In this document: positions 39,095 through 48,324 of the stretch, one piece after another
How the letters are laid out: the number at the start of each line of letters is the position of its first letter
Numbering within the stretch: the stretch's first letter is position 1
Source: Ilumatobacter sp.
GTDB lineage: Bacteria > Actinomycetota > Acidimicrobiia > Acidimicrobiales > Ilumatobacteraceae
Assembly (NCBI RefSeq): GCF_030065885.1
Contig: NZ_JASJCS010000005.1
Location: 1-64,000 of the forward strand
Direction of reading: 5' to 3'
Length of the DNA: 64,000 nt
Made by a program: the position numbers and the translations under genes
The notes under the pieces: model-generated
Databases searched by the model: none
Told to the model about the DNA's origin: nothing
Seen by the model: the letters and a program-made list of their open reading frames with translations, nothing else

Positions 39095-39856
39095 ATGGCC
39101 GATGTCTTCCACCTCGCGCTCGAACGCGGCGATCTGCAGGACGCTGCCGTCGCCATCCTGCCCGGGGACCCGGGGCGCGTCGGCAAGATCGCCGAGCGGT
39201 TCGACGGCCAGACGCAGCTCGCCGCGAACCGCGAGTACACGAGCGCGCTGGGCCACGCCGGCGACGCGCGGGTCGTCGTGTGTTCGACCGGCATCGGTGG
39301 ACCGTCGACGTCGATCGCCGTCGAAGAGCTCGCACAGCTGGGCGTCCGGACCTTCCTGCGCGTCGGCACCACCGGCGCGATCCGGTCCGACATCGACATC
39401 GCCGACGTGATCGTCACCACGGGCGCGGTCCGCCTCGACGGAGCCAGCCAGCACTTCGCCCCGCTCGAGTACCCCGCCGTCGCCTCGCACGACTGCACCA
39501 CCGCGCTCGTCGCTGCGGCACGCAACACCGGCGTCACGGCACATGTCGGCATCACGGTGTCATCCGACACCTTCTACCCGGGCCAAGAGCGATACGACAC
39601 GGTCTCGGGGTTCGTTCCCCGGCATCTGCGCGGGAGCCGCGACGAGTGGGCGGCCCTGCACGTCCTCAACTACGAGATGGAGGGGGCGACACTGTTCACG
39701 ATGTGCGCCGCCAACGGCTGGCGGGCCGGCATGGTCAGCGGTGTGCTCGTCAACCGGACCGTGCAGGAGATCCCCGACGAGGCGACCCACGACCAGGTCG
39801 AAGACGCCGCCGTCCGCGTGGTCGTCGAAGCCGCCCGCACCCTCGCCGCGGGCTGA
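39095..39856 (+). CDS. udp: Uridine phosphorylase
   Basis: AVAILPGDPGRVGKIAERFD, STGIGGPSTSIAVEELAQLGVRTFLRVGTTGAI, NYEMEGATLFTM. Confidence 0.9.
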   Translation: MADVFHLALERGDLQDAAVAILPGDPGRVGKIAERFDGQTQLAANREYTSALGHAGDARVVVCSTGIGGPSTSIAVEELAQLGVRTFLRVGTTGAIRSDIDIADVIVTTGAVRLDGASQHFAPLEYPAVASHDCTTALVAAARNTGVTAHVGITVSSDTFYPGQERYDTVSGFVPRHLRGSRDEWAALHVLNYEMEGATLFTMCAANGWRAGMVSGVLVNRTVQEIPDEATHDQVEDAAVRVVVEAARTLAAG

Positions 39857-39949
39857 GACGCCCCACTCTCCGACCCGGACGACAGCGGTCGGCCGTGCGG
39901 GCGAACCCGATCCGGCTCGGCCGTGTTGTGGGACCGCGTCGCACGGCCG

Positions 39950-40074
39950 AGGTGGGTGAGCGTCGAAGCGGCGGCGCCAAGGGCGGCAGAGCGGAGACGG
40001 CAACTCGGTCAGGCCAAGCCGGTCATCTTGCCCCACTCGACCGCGCTCGCACGGGCGAGGAGGCGAGGAGCGCG
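39950..40074 (+). repeat. Dispersed intergenic repeat, copy B
   Basis: GGTGGGTGAGCGTCGAAGCGGCGGCGCCAAGGGCGGCAGAGCGGAGACGGCAACTCGGTCAGGCCAAGCC...GAGGAGGCGAGGAGCGC aligns with copy A over ~150 nt. Confidence 0.75.
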
Positions 40075-40150
40075 CCAGTTCTCTGCGAGAACTGGTTCGC
40101 AGCCGAGCTCCCGCAGGGCCGGAGCCAATGGCTCGGCCACGTGCGTGGCC
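40075..40150. terminator. Hairpin cluster between convergent udp and DUF3048 genes
   Basis: CCAGTTCTC-TGC-GAGAACTGG (40075-40095, perfect 9-bp stem); GGCC(G)GAGCC-AAT-GGCTCGGCC (40117-40138); GGCCAC-GTGC-GTGGCC (40135-40150). Confidence 0.55.
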
Positions 40151-40158
40151 CGTTGCAG

Positions 40159-41265
40159 CTAGCGCCAGGCGAGGTTCTCGGCCTGGTTGCGGGGCACTTC
40201 GACCCAGGTGCGCCCCGGTTGGAGGCGGATCTCGTTGAGGTCGTCGATGTTGTCGTACAGGCCGAACGGGCTCGTCGGCTCGAACCGCAACCACACGCCG
40301 AGGTGGAACGTGCCGCCGGTGAACACGACGACGGGGTTCGAGCCGAGCACCTGGGCGTCGGGGTTGCCGTCGAAGACGTTCCGCCCGTAGTCGGCCAGCA
40401 TCACGACGACGTTGTCGGTCCACACCGGGACGACGTCGTCACCGTCCTCGGTGGTGTGCTCACGACCGTTCTGCTCGCGGAAGTAGCGGCCCGACTCGGG
40501 GTCGTACTCCCAGCGCACCTCGGTCGAGTCGAGGGTGATCTCGATGATCGTGGCCGGATCGCCGGTGAGCTCTTCACCGGGGCGCAGGTACGAGAACAGG
40601 AGCGGGGGCCGGCCGGCCTCGTCGGTGGTCTGGGCCCAGAGCACCTCGGTGCTCGAGAAGAGGTTGTTCGCATCACGTCGTCCCGGTCGGCGGTAGTAGC
40701 CGCTCGAGAAGACGGCGTTCAGGTCGACGAGATCGGACTCGCGCACCGCACGGGTCACCGCCGGGTTGCCGCCGCTCCATGCGAACAGCGGCCGGTCGAG
40801 CGCCCGCAGCAGCTCGATGTCCTGGGCCCGTCCCGAGCGGATCGGCCCGACCGGGTCGTTGCCCTCGGAGTGGTAGATCGCAGCGAGCCGGGTGACGTTG
40901 TCGTTGATGATCTGCTCGATCACGAGGTCGGCGCGGTTGAGTCCGGACTGCGGGATGACCGACTGCGGCGCGTTGGTGATCTTGACCACCAGCGCCGGGC
41001 GGTCGGGCACCTCGGACGGGTCCGAGATCGGCTCGCCCGTGAGCGGCATGCGCGGGACGTCGGGAATCGTCGTGCTGGGCGCCGGGGGCAACGTCGTCGT
41101 GCTCGTCGTCGGAGGCAACGTGGTCGTGGTGGACGTGCTGGTCGACGTCGGCGGCACCGTCGGCTCGGTGCTGGATGCGACGGCCTCGTCCTCACCCCCC
41201 GAGCAGGCGGGGGCGAGCAGGGCGATGGCGACGAGCGAGCCCGTCAGGATGGGGGTTCGGTTCAC
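40159..41265 (-). CDS. DUF3048 domain lipoprotein (YerB-like)
   Basis: Lipobox-like LAPACSG, Ser/Thr/Pro linker, RPALVVKITNAPQSVIPQSGLNRADLVIEQIINDNVTRLAAIYHSEG...VGPIRSGR. Confidence 0.88.
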   Translation of the reverse strand: MNRTPILTGSLVAIALLAPACSGGEDEAVASSTEPTVPPTSTSTSTTTTLPPTTSTTTLPPAPSTTIPDVPRMPLTGEPISDPSEVPDRPALVVKITNAPQSVIPQSGLNRADLVIEQIINDNVTRLAAIYHSEGNDPVGPIRSGRAQDIELLRALDRPLFAWSGGNPAVTRAVRESDLVDLNAVFSSGYYRRPGRRDANNLFSSTEVLWAQTTDEAGRPPLLFSYLRPGEELTGDPATIIEITLDSTEVRWEYDPESGRYFREQNGREHTTEDGDDVVPVWTDNVVVMLADYGRNVFDGNPDAQVLGSNPVVVFTGGTFHLGVWLRFEPTSPFGLYDNIDDLNEIRLQPGRTWVEVPRNQAENLAWR

Positions 41266-42167
41266 AGTTCTCTCAGGAGTGCGATTCGCTCTTCGAGCGG
41301 CGGGTGTGTGTTGAACAGTCGATGCGTGCCGCCCAATCGACCGCGGTCGCCCACTCCGCTCATCGGCTGTTCGATCCACAAGTGTGCCGTAGCGGTGGAC
41401 GCAGAATGCGTCACCGTCGTGTCTTCCTGGAGCTTTTCGAGCGCCGAGATGAGCCCGGGCGGGTATCGCGTCATCTGGCAGGCGCTGACGTCGGCGAGGG
41501 TCTCACGTTGGCGCGAGATCGCGGCCTGCATCACCTTGGCGATGATCGGGGCGAGGATCAGCAGGGCGAAGCCGACCAGCGCGAGCGGGTTGTTGTGGTT
41601 GCCACGGTCACCCGAGCGCCGGACGCGGCCGCCGTTCCACCACATCGCGCGGATCGCGATGTCGCTGATCAGCGCGACCGCGCCGACCATGGTGACGGCG
41701 AGCGTCGAGATCAGGATGTCGTAGTTGCGGATGTGACTGAGCTCGTGGGCGACGACGCCCTCGAGCTCGACGCGGTTCAGCTTCTCGAGCAGGCCGGTGG
41801 TGACGGCGATCGACGCATGCTTGGGGTTGCGACCCGTGGCGAACGCGTTGGGTGCCGGGTCGTCGACGATGTACACGCCCGGCTTCGGAAGGCCGCTCGC
41901 GATGCACAGCCCCTCGACGAGATTGTGGAGACGGGCGTACTCCTGCGGGTCGGCGGGCCTCGCCCGGCTGACAGCGAGGGCGATCGCATCGGACTTCCAG
42001 TAGCTGCCGAACGCGACGACGCCGCCGATGACGAGTGCGACGATCGTGACCGGGATGCCGCCGCCGAACGCCAAGCCGAACGCGGCGCCGACGAGGCCGA
42101 CGACGACGACGAAGCCGACGACCAGCAGGACACTACGCCGCTTGTTGGATTGGATGAGCTCGTACAT
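41262..42167 (-). CDS. htpX: M48 family metalloprotease HtpX
   Basis: VVAHELSHIRNYDILISTLA (HExxH), ATGRNPKHASIAVTTGLL. Confidence 0.95.
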   Translation of the reverse strand: MYELIQSNKRRSVLLVVGFVVVVGLVGAAFGLAFGGGIPVTIVALVIGGVVAFGSYWKSDAIALAVSRARPADPQEYARLHNLVEGLCIASGLPKPGVYIVDDPAPNAFATGRNPKHASIAVTTGLLEKLNRVELEGVVAHELSHIRNYDILISTLAVTMVGAVALISDIAIRAMWWNGGRVRRSGDRGNHNNPLALVGFALLILAPIIAKVMQAAISRQRETLADVSACQMTRYPPGLISALEKLQEDTTVTHSASTATAHLWIEQPMSGVGDRGRLGGTHRLFNTHPPLEERIALLREL

Positions 42168-42187
42168 GCCGGGGGGTCAGCGACGAC

Positions 42188-42742
42188 TCAGAACTCGACC
42201 GTCGGGGCCGAGCGGGCGGCCTCGTCGGCCTCGAAGTACTCACGGCGCTCGAACTTGAGCATCCGGGCGAAGTACATCGTCGGGAACTGCTGGAGCTTGT
42301 TGTTGTAGCCCAGCACGCTGTCGTTGTAGAACTGCCGCGCGTAGGCCACCCGCCCCTCGGTCGCCGTCAGCTCCTCCTGCAGCGCCAGGAAGTTCTGGTT
42401 GGCCTTGAGGTCGGGATACGCCTCGCCGAGCGCGAACAGCTGTCGCAGCGTGCCGGTCAGCATGTTCTCGGCCTGGGCCTGCGCGGCGGGCGTGTCGGGC
42501 GCCTCGACGGCGGCGTTGCGGGCCCGGATGACCGCGTCGAGCGTCTCCTTCTCGTGGGCGGCGTAGCCCTTGACGGTCTCGACGAGGTTGGGGATCAGGT
42601 TGAGGCGGCGCTTGAGCTGCACGTCGATCTGCGACCACGCGTTCTCGATCTGGTTCCGGCGGCGAATGAGTCCGTTGTAGGCGCTGATCAGGTATGCAGC
42701 AAGCACGACCAGCACGATCACCAGGATGATGACGATCCACAT
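42188..42742 (-). CDS. lemA: LemA family protein
   Basis: YNGLIRRRNQIENAWSQIDVQLKRRLNLIPNLVETVKGYAAHEKETL, FYNDSVLGYNNKLQQFP. Confidence 0.95.
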   Translation of the reverse strand: MWIVIILVIVLVVLAAYLISAYNGLIRRRNQIENAWSQIDVQLKRRLNLIPNLVETVKGYAAHEKETLDAVIRARNAAVEAPDTPAAQAQAENMLTGTLRQLFALGEAYPDLKANQNFLALQEELTATEGRVAYARQFYNDSVLGYNNKLQQFPTMYFARMLKFERREYFEADEAARSAPTVEF

Positions 42743-42803
42743 AGGGCGCCCAGTGTACGGGGCCGACCCGGCGTGTTGGCCGATGCTCGGCGCGCGGCGT
42801 CCG

Positions 42804-43880
42804 CTACATCACCAGCTGGTCGTAGATCGCCACGTACTCGGCGGCGAGCCGTGACATCGCGAAGTCGTCGGCCCGCCGCGTGCCGTGCGCGACGAGCTGC
42901 GCGGCGAGCGTTCGGTCCTGGAGGACCCGGCGGAGCGCTGTCGCCAAGGCTTCGACGTCGCCCGGTGGGACGAGCACCGCATCGACGCCGTCGGTCGCCA
43001 CGTTGCGGTAGCCGTCGAGCGCACTGGCGACGACCGGTGTGCCGGCCGCCATCGCCTCGATCAGCACCACCCCGAACGACTCGCCGTGCAACGACGGGGC
43101 ACAGAAGACGGACGCCCCGCGCAGGCGCGCCACCTTGTCGGCTTCGGAGATGCGTCCGAGCCATTCGAGCCGGCGGTCGTCGCCGTACTCGTCGCGCAGC
43201 CGAGCGGTATCGGGGCCGTCACCTGCCACCCAGCAGGTCACATCGAGGTCGAGGGTGCGCAGCGCCGCCAGCAGCACGTCGAGCCCCTTGCGCTCCTCGT
43301 GACGGCCGAGGAAGAAGATCGCCGGCCGGTCGTGCTGCTGCGGTCGTGCGGCCCGGATCTCGGTCGTCTCGACCCCGTTGAACAGCTTCTCGTACTCGCC
43401 GCCGAGATACCCCTGCACCAGCGCCAGAGCGTCCTTCGAGACGACGACCTTGTGGTCGATGCGGTCGAGCAGCCGTCTCAGCATCGGCGCGAGGATGCGG
43501 TAGCTGCTCGATCGTCCCGCCGCGTGGAACGTGCCGACGATCGGCGCAGTGTGGAGCGTGACGGTCGTGATCGCCGGACCCGGTGCGAGCGGCTCGTGCA
43601 CGTGCAGGACGTCGAAGCCCTCGTCGCGGAGGACGCGGGCGGTCCGCAGTGCCGCGGACGGATCGGGCGCGACCGGCGCCACCGAGCCGTTGGCGGCGGT
43701 CGGCAGGCTGTCGCCGAGCGGCGTGACGAAGGGTTCGGGCGGGGGGCCGTCGCAGGGACCGAGCACCCGGACCTCGTGGCCGGCGCGCCGCAGCTCGCGG
43801 GCGAGGCCGAGCACCTGGGCCTGCACGCCGCCGGGGATCGACAGGCTGTACGGGCACACCATCCCGACGCGGAAGCTCAC
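42804..43880 (-). CDS. pimA: GT4 glycosyltransferase, PimA-like phosphatidylinositol mannosyltransferase
   Basis: VGMVCPYSLSIPGGVQAQVLGLARELRRAGHEVRVLGP, LHVHEPLAPGPAIT, CAPSLHGESFGVVLIEAMAAGTPVVASALDGYRNV; synteny with thrS-HIT-pgsA-patA. Confidence 0.88.
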   Translation of the reverse strand: MSFRVGMVCPYSLSIPGGVQAQVLGLARELRRAGHEVRVLGPCDGPPPEPFVTPLGDSLPTAANGSVAPVAPDPSAALRTARVLRDEGFDVLHVHEPLAPGPAITTVTLHTAPIVGTFHAAGRSSSYRILAPMLRRLLDRIDHKVVVSKDALALVQGYLGGEYEKLFNGVETTEIRAARPQQHDRPAIFFLGRHEERKGLDVLLAALRTLDLDVTCWVAGDGPDTARLRDEYGDDRRLEWLGRISEADKVARLRGASVFCAPSLHGESFGVVLIEAMAAGTPVVASALDGYRNVATDGVDAVLVPPGDVEALATALRRVLQDRTLAAQLVAHGTRRADDFAMSRLAAEYVAIYDQLVM

Positions 43881-43948
43881 GGCTGCGACCGTAACGCAGT
43901 CATCGACTCCACGATGCGGGCCGGTCGACGGAGCCCGGCCGACGCGGT

Positions 43949-46570
43949 TCAGACCAGAGCGGCGTCGGGCTGCCCGAAGCGCCGGTCGAGCTCGGCCGCC
44001 TCCAGGGGGTGCGAGAGCAGGTAGCCCTGCCCGAGGTCACAGCCGTAGCGGCGGAGCTCACGCAGTTGCAGGGTCGTCTCGATGCCCTCGGCGACCGTGA
44101 GCAGGTCGAGCGACTCGGCGGTCTGCAGGATCGTTCTCGCCAGCGTGTTGCCGCGCGGGTCGCGACCGAACTCCTCGATCGACTGCCGGTCGATCTTCAG
44201 CAGGTCGACCGGGTGTCGCTGCAGGTAGCTCAGCGAGCAGTAGCCGGCGCCGAAGTCGTCGACGGCGAACCTGAACCCGATCTCGCGGAGGCGGCGGACC
44301 GTCTCGGTCGCCCGATCCCCTTCGTCGACCAGCACGGTCTCGGTGATCTCGAAGATGACGACGCTCGGGTCGACGTGGTGGCGGTCGACGATCGCGGCGA
44401 CGCGGTCGACGAAGTCCGCCTGCCGGATCTGGACGGCCGAGATGTTCACGCTGAGGTAGAGGTTGGGGCGCCAGCGCGCCGCCTGGGCCAGCGCCTGTTC
44501 GAGGACCCAGTAGCCGATCGGGACGATCAGGCCCGACCGCTCGGCGATCGGCACGAACTCACCGGCCGGCACGTCGCCGTGCTCGGGGTGGTGCCAGCGG
44601 ATCAGCGCCTCGGCGCCCGTGACCTGACCACTTCGCATGTCGACGAACGGCATGTACACCAATCGCAGCTGCTGCTTGTCGAGGGCTTCGCCGAGCTCGC
44701 CGCGGTACTCGAGATGCTTCGTCGCGACGAGCCGCATCGCCGGATCGAAGATCCGGATCTGCCCCTTGCCGGCGCGCTTGGCCTCGTACATGGCGATGTC
44801 GGCGTCTCGCAGCAGGCTGGTGGTCGACATGCCGGGTGTTGCAACCGCGACGCCCACGCTGGCCAGCACGGCGACGTCGTACCCGGCGATCGAGACCGGC
44901 TCGCGGAGGTTGTCGAGGAGCCGCTCAGCGACGTCGATGGCGCGCTCGATGCCGCCGCGGTCCTCGAGCAGGATCGCGAACTCGTCGCCGCCGAGCCGTG
45001 CGGCGGTGTCACCGCTGCCGGCCGCCCGGCGGATCCGGTCGGCGACGGTCTTGAGCACCTGGTCGCCGACGCCGTGCCCCAGCACGTCGTTGACGGACTT
45101 GAAGTCGTCGAGGTCGACGAAGAGCACCACGACCGGGTCGGCCTCGGGCCGTGCGACGCGGAGCGCGTGGTCCATCCGGTCGAGGAACAGCGCCCGGTTC
45201 GCGAGACCGGTCAGCTCGTCGTGGAAGGCACGGTGGCTGAGCTGGCGCTCGAGGTTGCGCTGCTCGGTGACGTCGCGGAACGTGGCGACGATGCCGTCGA
45301 CGGCCGAGCCGCCCACCAGGTTGGCGACGACCACGTCGGCCTTGCGCTCCTGGCCGTCGGCGTGCACCACGGTGGCCTCGAACTCGACGGTGCCGCCGTG
45401 ACCGAAGTCGACGAGGCGGGCGAGTTGCCGGCCGGCGCTGTCGCGCTCGTCCGGCGTGATGATCTCGACGAGGTGGCGTCCGGCCCAACTCTCGGGGTCG
45501 TAGCCGAGCGTGGCGCGGAGACCCGGGCTCGCATAGCTCACCCGGCCGTCCTGGTCGGTCAGCAGCACGACGTCGCTCGAGTGCTCGACCATCGCCGCCA
45601 GGCGATCGTGGCCCCGCTGCTCGGTGAGCAGGCGGACCTGATCGACGAGTCGCCACATACGGGCCAGCGCCAGCACGATGACGCTCACCGTCGCGAGCGA
45701 GACGACGAGGAACGACGACGTCGACGACAGGCCGGTCGCCAACATCAGGATCAAAGCCCCGAGTGGCACCAGCGCCGCGACGAGGAGCCCGAAGATCTGC
45801 GACCAATGGACCCGGACCGGACCGCCGGTGTCGACGATCACGACCCGCAGCGACGGCAGCGTGACGAGCACGGCGAACAGGATCGGCCCGACCATCGGCG
45901 CGGCCGCCGCGAGCGAGGACGGCTCGAAGTCGCCCTCGTACGAGACCCAACCGGCCGCGGCGTGCCCCGCGCCGAGCGAGGCGAAGGCCAAGGTCATCAT
46001 CTCGAAGACCGGGCTGCTCCCGTCGCCGGCCGACACGCGACGTGCGGCGAGGAAGGCGAGCAGTCCGTCCAGCAGCGGCAGGATCCAGATCCACGCCGCG
46101 ACCTCGAGCGGGAATCCCTCGTCCTCGATCCAGGGACCCGTGATGCCGAGCCAGATCAGGGCGGTCAGGGCGATCGCGTAGATGATCGGCTCGGAGCCGG
46201 CGAGCAGGTCGCGGGAGTGGCGCTGATCCGACGTGATGCTCGCGACTCCGACGAAGAGCGCAGGATACGCGAGCAACCCGACCGCATGGAACCCACCTGG
46301 GAACGACCAGGGCTCGGTCCCGTACCACTCTGCGGAGCCGACCGCTGTGGCTGCGGTCATCAGCACGAAGCCGACGGCGACCAGGGCCCATGGCACCGGC
46401 CGCACCGGCTTGCTGACCACGATCATCGTGAAGACTGCGAGCGCGGCGAGTGCCGGGGCAGCTGCGAGCAGCCATTCCGCCGCCCGGCTCGGGGGCGCGA
46501 GAACGTATGCCACGACGAGTGCCGCGCCTACCAGCGCGACACCCAGGGGCGCGACCCGTGAGCGGTTCAT
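43949..46570 (-). CDS. Membrane PAS-GGDEF-EAL protein (putative bifunctional c-di-GMP enzyme)
   Basis: Multiple TM segments, PAS (DVVLLTDQDGRVSYASPGLRATLGYDPE), ARLGGDEFAILLED, GAEALIRWHHPEHGDV, FAVDDFGAGYCSLSYLQRHPVDLLKIDR. Confidence 0.95.
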   Translation of the reverse strand: MNRSRVAPLGVALVGAALVVAYVLAPPSRAAEWLLAAAPALAALAVFTMIVVSKPVRPVPWALVAVGFVLMTAATAVGSAEWYGTEPWSFPGGFHAVGLLAYPALFVGVASITSDQRHSRDLLAGSEPIIYAIALTALIWLGITGPWIEDEGFPLEVAAWIWILPLLDGLLAFLAARRVSAGDGSSPVFEMMTLAFASLGAGHAAAGWVSYEGDFEPSSLAAAAPMVGPILFAVLVTLPSLRVVIVDTGGPVRVHWSQIFGLLVAALVPLGALILMLATGLSSTSSFLVVSLATVSVIVLALARMWRLVDQVRLLTEQRGHDRLAAMVEHSSDVVLLTDQDGRVSYASPGLRATLGYDPESWAGRHLVEIITPDERDSAGRQLARLVDFGHGGTVEFEATVVHADGQERKADVVVANLVGGSAVDGIVATFRDVTEQRNLERQLSHRAFHDELTGLANRALFLDRMDHALRVARPEADPVVVLFVDLDDFKSVNDVLGHGVGDQVLKTVADRIRRAAGSGDTAARLGGDEFAILLEDRGGIERAIDVAERLLDNLREPVSIAGYDVAVLASVGVAVATPGMSTTSLLRDADIAMYEAKRAGKGQIRIFDPAMRLVATKHLEYRGELGEALDKQQLRLVYMPFVDMRSGQVTGAEALIRWHHPEHGDVPAGEFVPIAERSGLIVPIGYWVLEQALAQAARWRPNLYLSVNISAVQIRQADFVDRVAAIVDRHHVDPSVVIFEITETVLVDEGDRATETVRRLREIGFRFAVDDFGAGYCSLSYLQRHPVDLLKIDRQSIEEFGRDPRGNTLARTILQTAESLDLLTVAEGIETTLQLRELRRYGCDLGQGYLLSHPLEAAELDRRFGQPDAALV

Positions 46571-46672
46571 CAGCTGTTCATCGGCTCCCGGGCGATGCGG
46601 GTTGAGTTCGGTCCGCTCGACCCGTGTTCTCCCGGGCCGATCCCGACCCGTCGGTCCGATCCGGCGACCGGC

Positions 46673-47602
46673 TCACTCGTATCCGGGGTCCGACGGCCAG
46701 TTGGGCTGGAACAGGTGCCACTGCTGCGGTGACCGCCTGATCAGCCCCTCCAGCTCGCGCGCCAGCGCCTGGGTGACGTGGGCGACGTCGGCCCGCAGCC
46801 CCTCACCGCTCCGCTCGGCAGCGACCGGGGGGCGGACCAACCCGAAGTGCCCGTCGGTCCGCTCGGTGAAGTAGACCGCCGTCGGAAGCAGCGGCGCACC
46901 CGTCCGCAGAGCGAGCGTCGCCGGCCCGGCGGGCAGCGTCGTCACCTCCCCGAAGAACTCGACCTCGACACCCGTTCGCTGGATGTCACGGTCGCACAGG
47001 AGGCACACGATGTCGTTGCGCCGAAGTGCGCGCAGCACCTCGCGGCCTGCGTCGGGACCGAGGGCGACGACGTTCATGCCGAGGGCGGCTCGCAACTCGG
47101 CGAACCACTCGAACAGCTCGGGTGGTTCGATCTCCTCGACCACGACCGTGAGACCGTGGCCCCGATCGGCGAGCCAGCGGCCGGCCCACTCCCACCCCCC
47201 GAGGTGGGGCAACGCCAGGATCGCACCGTTGCCGAGCTCGAGCGCGTCGAGCACGTGCTGGTAGCCATCAGAGCGCATCCCCCGATCGACCATGCGGACC
47301 GGCAGGTGCGGCAAGCGGAAGCTCTCGAGCCAATAGCGCGTGTACGAATCGAACGCCTCCTGCGCGGCCCGCCGGAGGCGGATCCCCCCGAGGGTCGGGT
47401 CGACCCGTCGGAGGTGACGCGTGATCATGGCCCGGCGCTCGGGGCTGGCGACGTTGGCACCGAGCCCGATCGTCGGCGCGATCCCCTGCGCGGCGAATCC
47501 CGGCAGGCCCCGTGCCGCGAGCGCAGCCAGACGGTACCCACCCATGGTGACGGCGTCGGTCAGGTCACGACCTCGCGACCGCGGCGCCGCCGACGGCGTC
47601 AC
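46673..47602 (-). CDS. patA: Phosphatidylinositol mannoside acyltransferase-like (LpxL/HtrB superfamily)
   Basis: ILALPHLGGWEWAGRWLADRGHGLTVVVEEIEPPELFEWFAELRAALGMNVV, GVEVEFFGEVTTLPAGPATLALRTGAPLLP; syntenic position. Confidence 0.85.
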   Translation of the reverse strand: MTPSAAPRSRGRDLTDAVTMGGYRLAALAARGLPGFAAQGIAPTIGLGANVASPERRAMITRHLRRVDPTLGGIRLRRAAQEAFDSYTRYWLESFRLPHLPVRMVDRGMRSDGYQHVLDALELGNGAILALPHLGGWEWAGRWLADRGHGLTVVVEEIEPPELFEWFAELRAALGMNVVALGPDAGREVLRALRRNDIVCLLCDRDIQRTGVEVEFFGEVTTLPAGPATLALRTGAPLLPTAVYFTERTDGHFGLVRPPVAAERSGEGLRADVAHVTQALARELEGLIRRSPQQWHLFQPNWPSDPGYE

Positions 47603-48324
47603 TCCTGGCGCCGTGGCACCCGCTCCCGCAACGGCACCCGCGTGCGCCGGCGCTCGGTGCGCGCCTCTCGCCGGGTCTCACGACGCTCGCGTCGGAGGTC
47701 GATCCGCGCCTGGGTCACGGGCGCGACCGCAGCCTGCCGCCAGACCTTGACGAACCGCTGGATCGCCGTGATCGAGATCAGGATCAACATCCCCCACATG
47801 ATCCACACGAGTGCGCCGTCGAGCCACGGCTCGATGAACAGGCCGACGCAGATGACGACGATGCGCTCGGCGCGTTCCATCAACCCGCCCTTCGCGTCGA
47901 GACCGAGCGATTCGGCCTTGGCGCGCTGATAGGAGATGACCGACGACACCGCGGACACGGCGAACGGCAGCACGGCGAGCCGCGGATCCTCGGTCTCGGC
48001 GAAGTAGTACGCGATGCCGCCGAGCAGCAGCGCGTCAGTGATCCGGTCGACCGTCGAGTCGAAGAAGGCACCTCGCTGGCTCGCTGCCTCGGAGGCCTTG
48101 GCGAGGGCTCCGTCGAGGAGGTCGGGCAGCGCGGCGAGGATGACCAGCACGAGCCCGAGCCGGAGCCTGCCGGCGCCGACGGCGACAGCGGCGGCGGCCC
48201 CGACGACGAGGCCCACGACCGTCAGATGGTCGGGCGTCAGCTTGGTCTTGCGCAGGGCCGCACCGAGGGGCTTGACCGCAGCGTCGACCGGCGCCCTGAA
48301 CTTGCCGTCGAACACGTCAGTCAC
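47599..48324 (-). CDS. pgsA1: CDP-alcohol phosphatidyltransferase (PgsA1-like phosphatidylinositol phosphate synthase)
   Basis: DLLDGALAKASEAASQRGAFFDSTVDR (CDP-AP motif with K in place of R); syntenic position. Confidence 0.85.
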   Translation of the reverse strand: MTDVFDGKFRAPVDAAVKPLGAALRKTKLTPDHLTVVGLVVGAAAAVAVGAGRLRLGLVLVILAALPDLLDGALAKASEAASQRGAFFDSTVDRITDALLLGGIAYYFAETEDPRLAVLPFAVSAVSSVISYQRAKAESLGLDAKGGLMERAERIVVICVGLFIEPWLDGALVWIMWGMLILISITAIQRFVKVWRQAAVAPVTQARIDLRRERRETRREARTERRRTRVPLRERVPRRQE

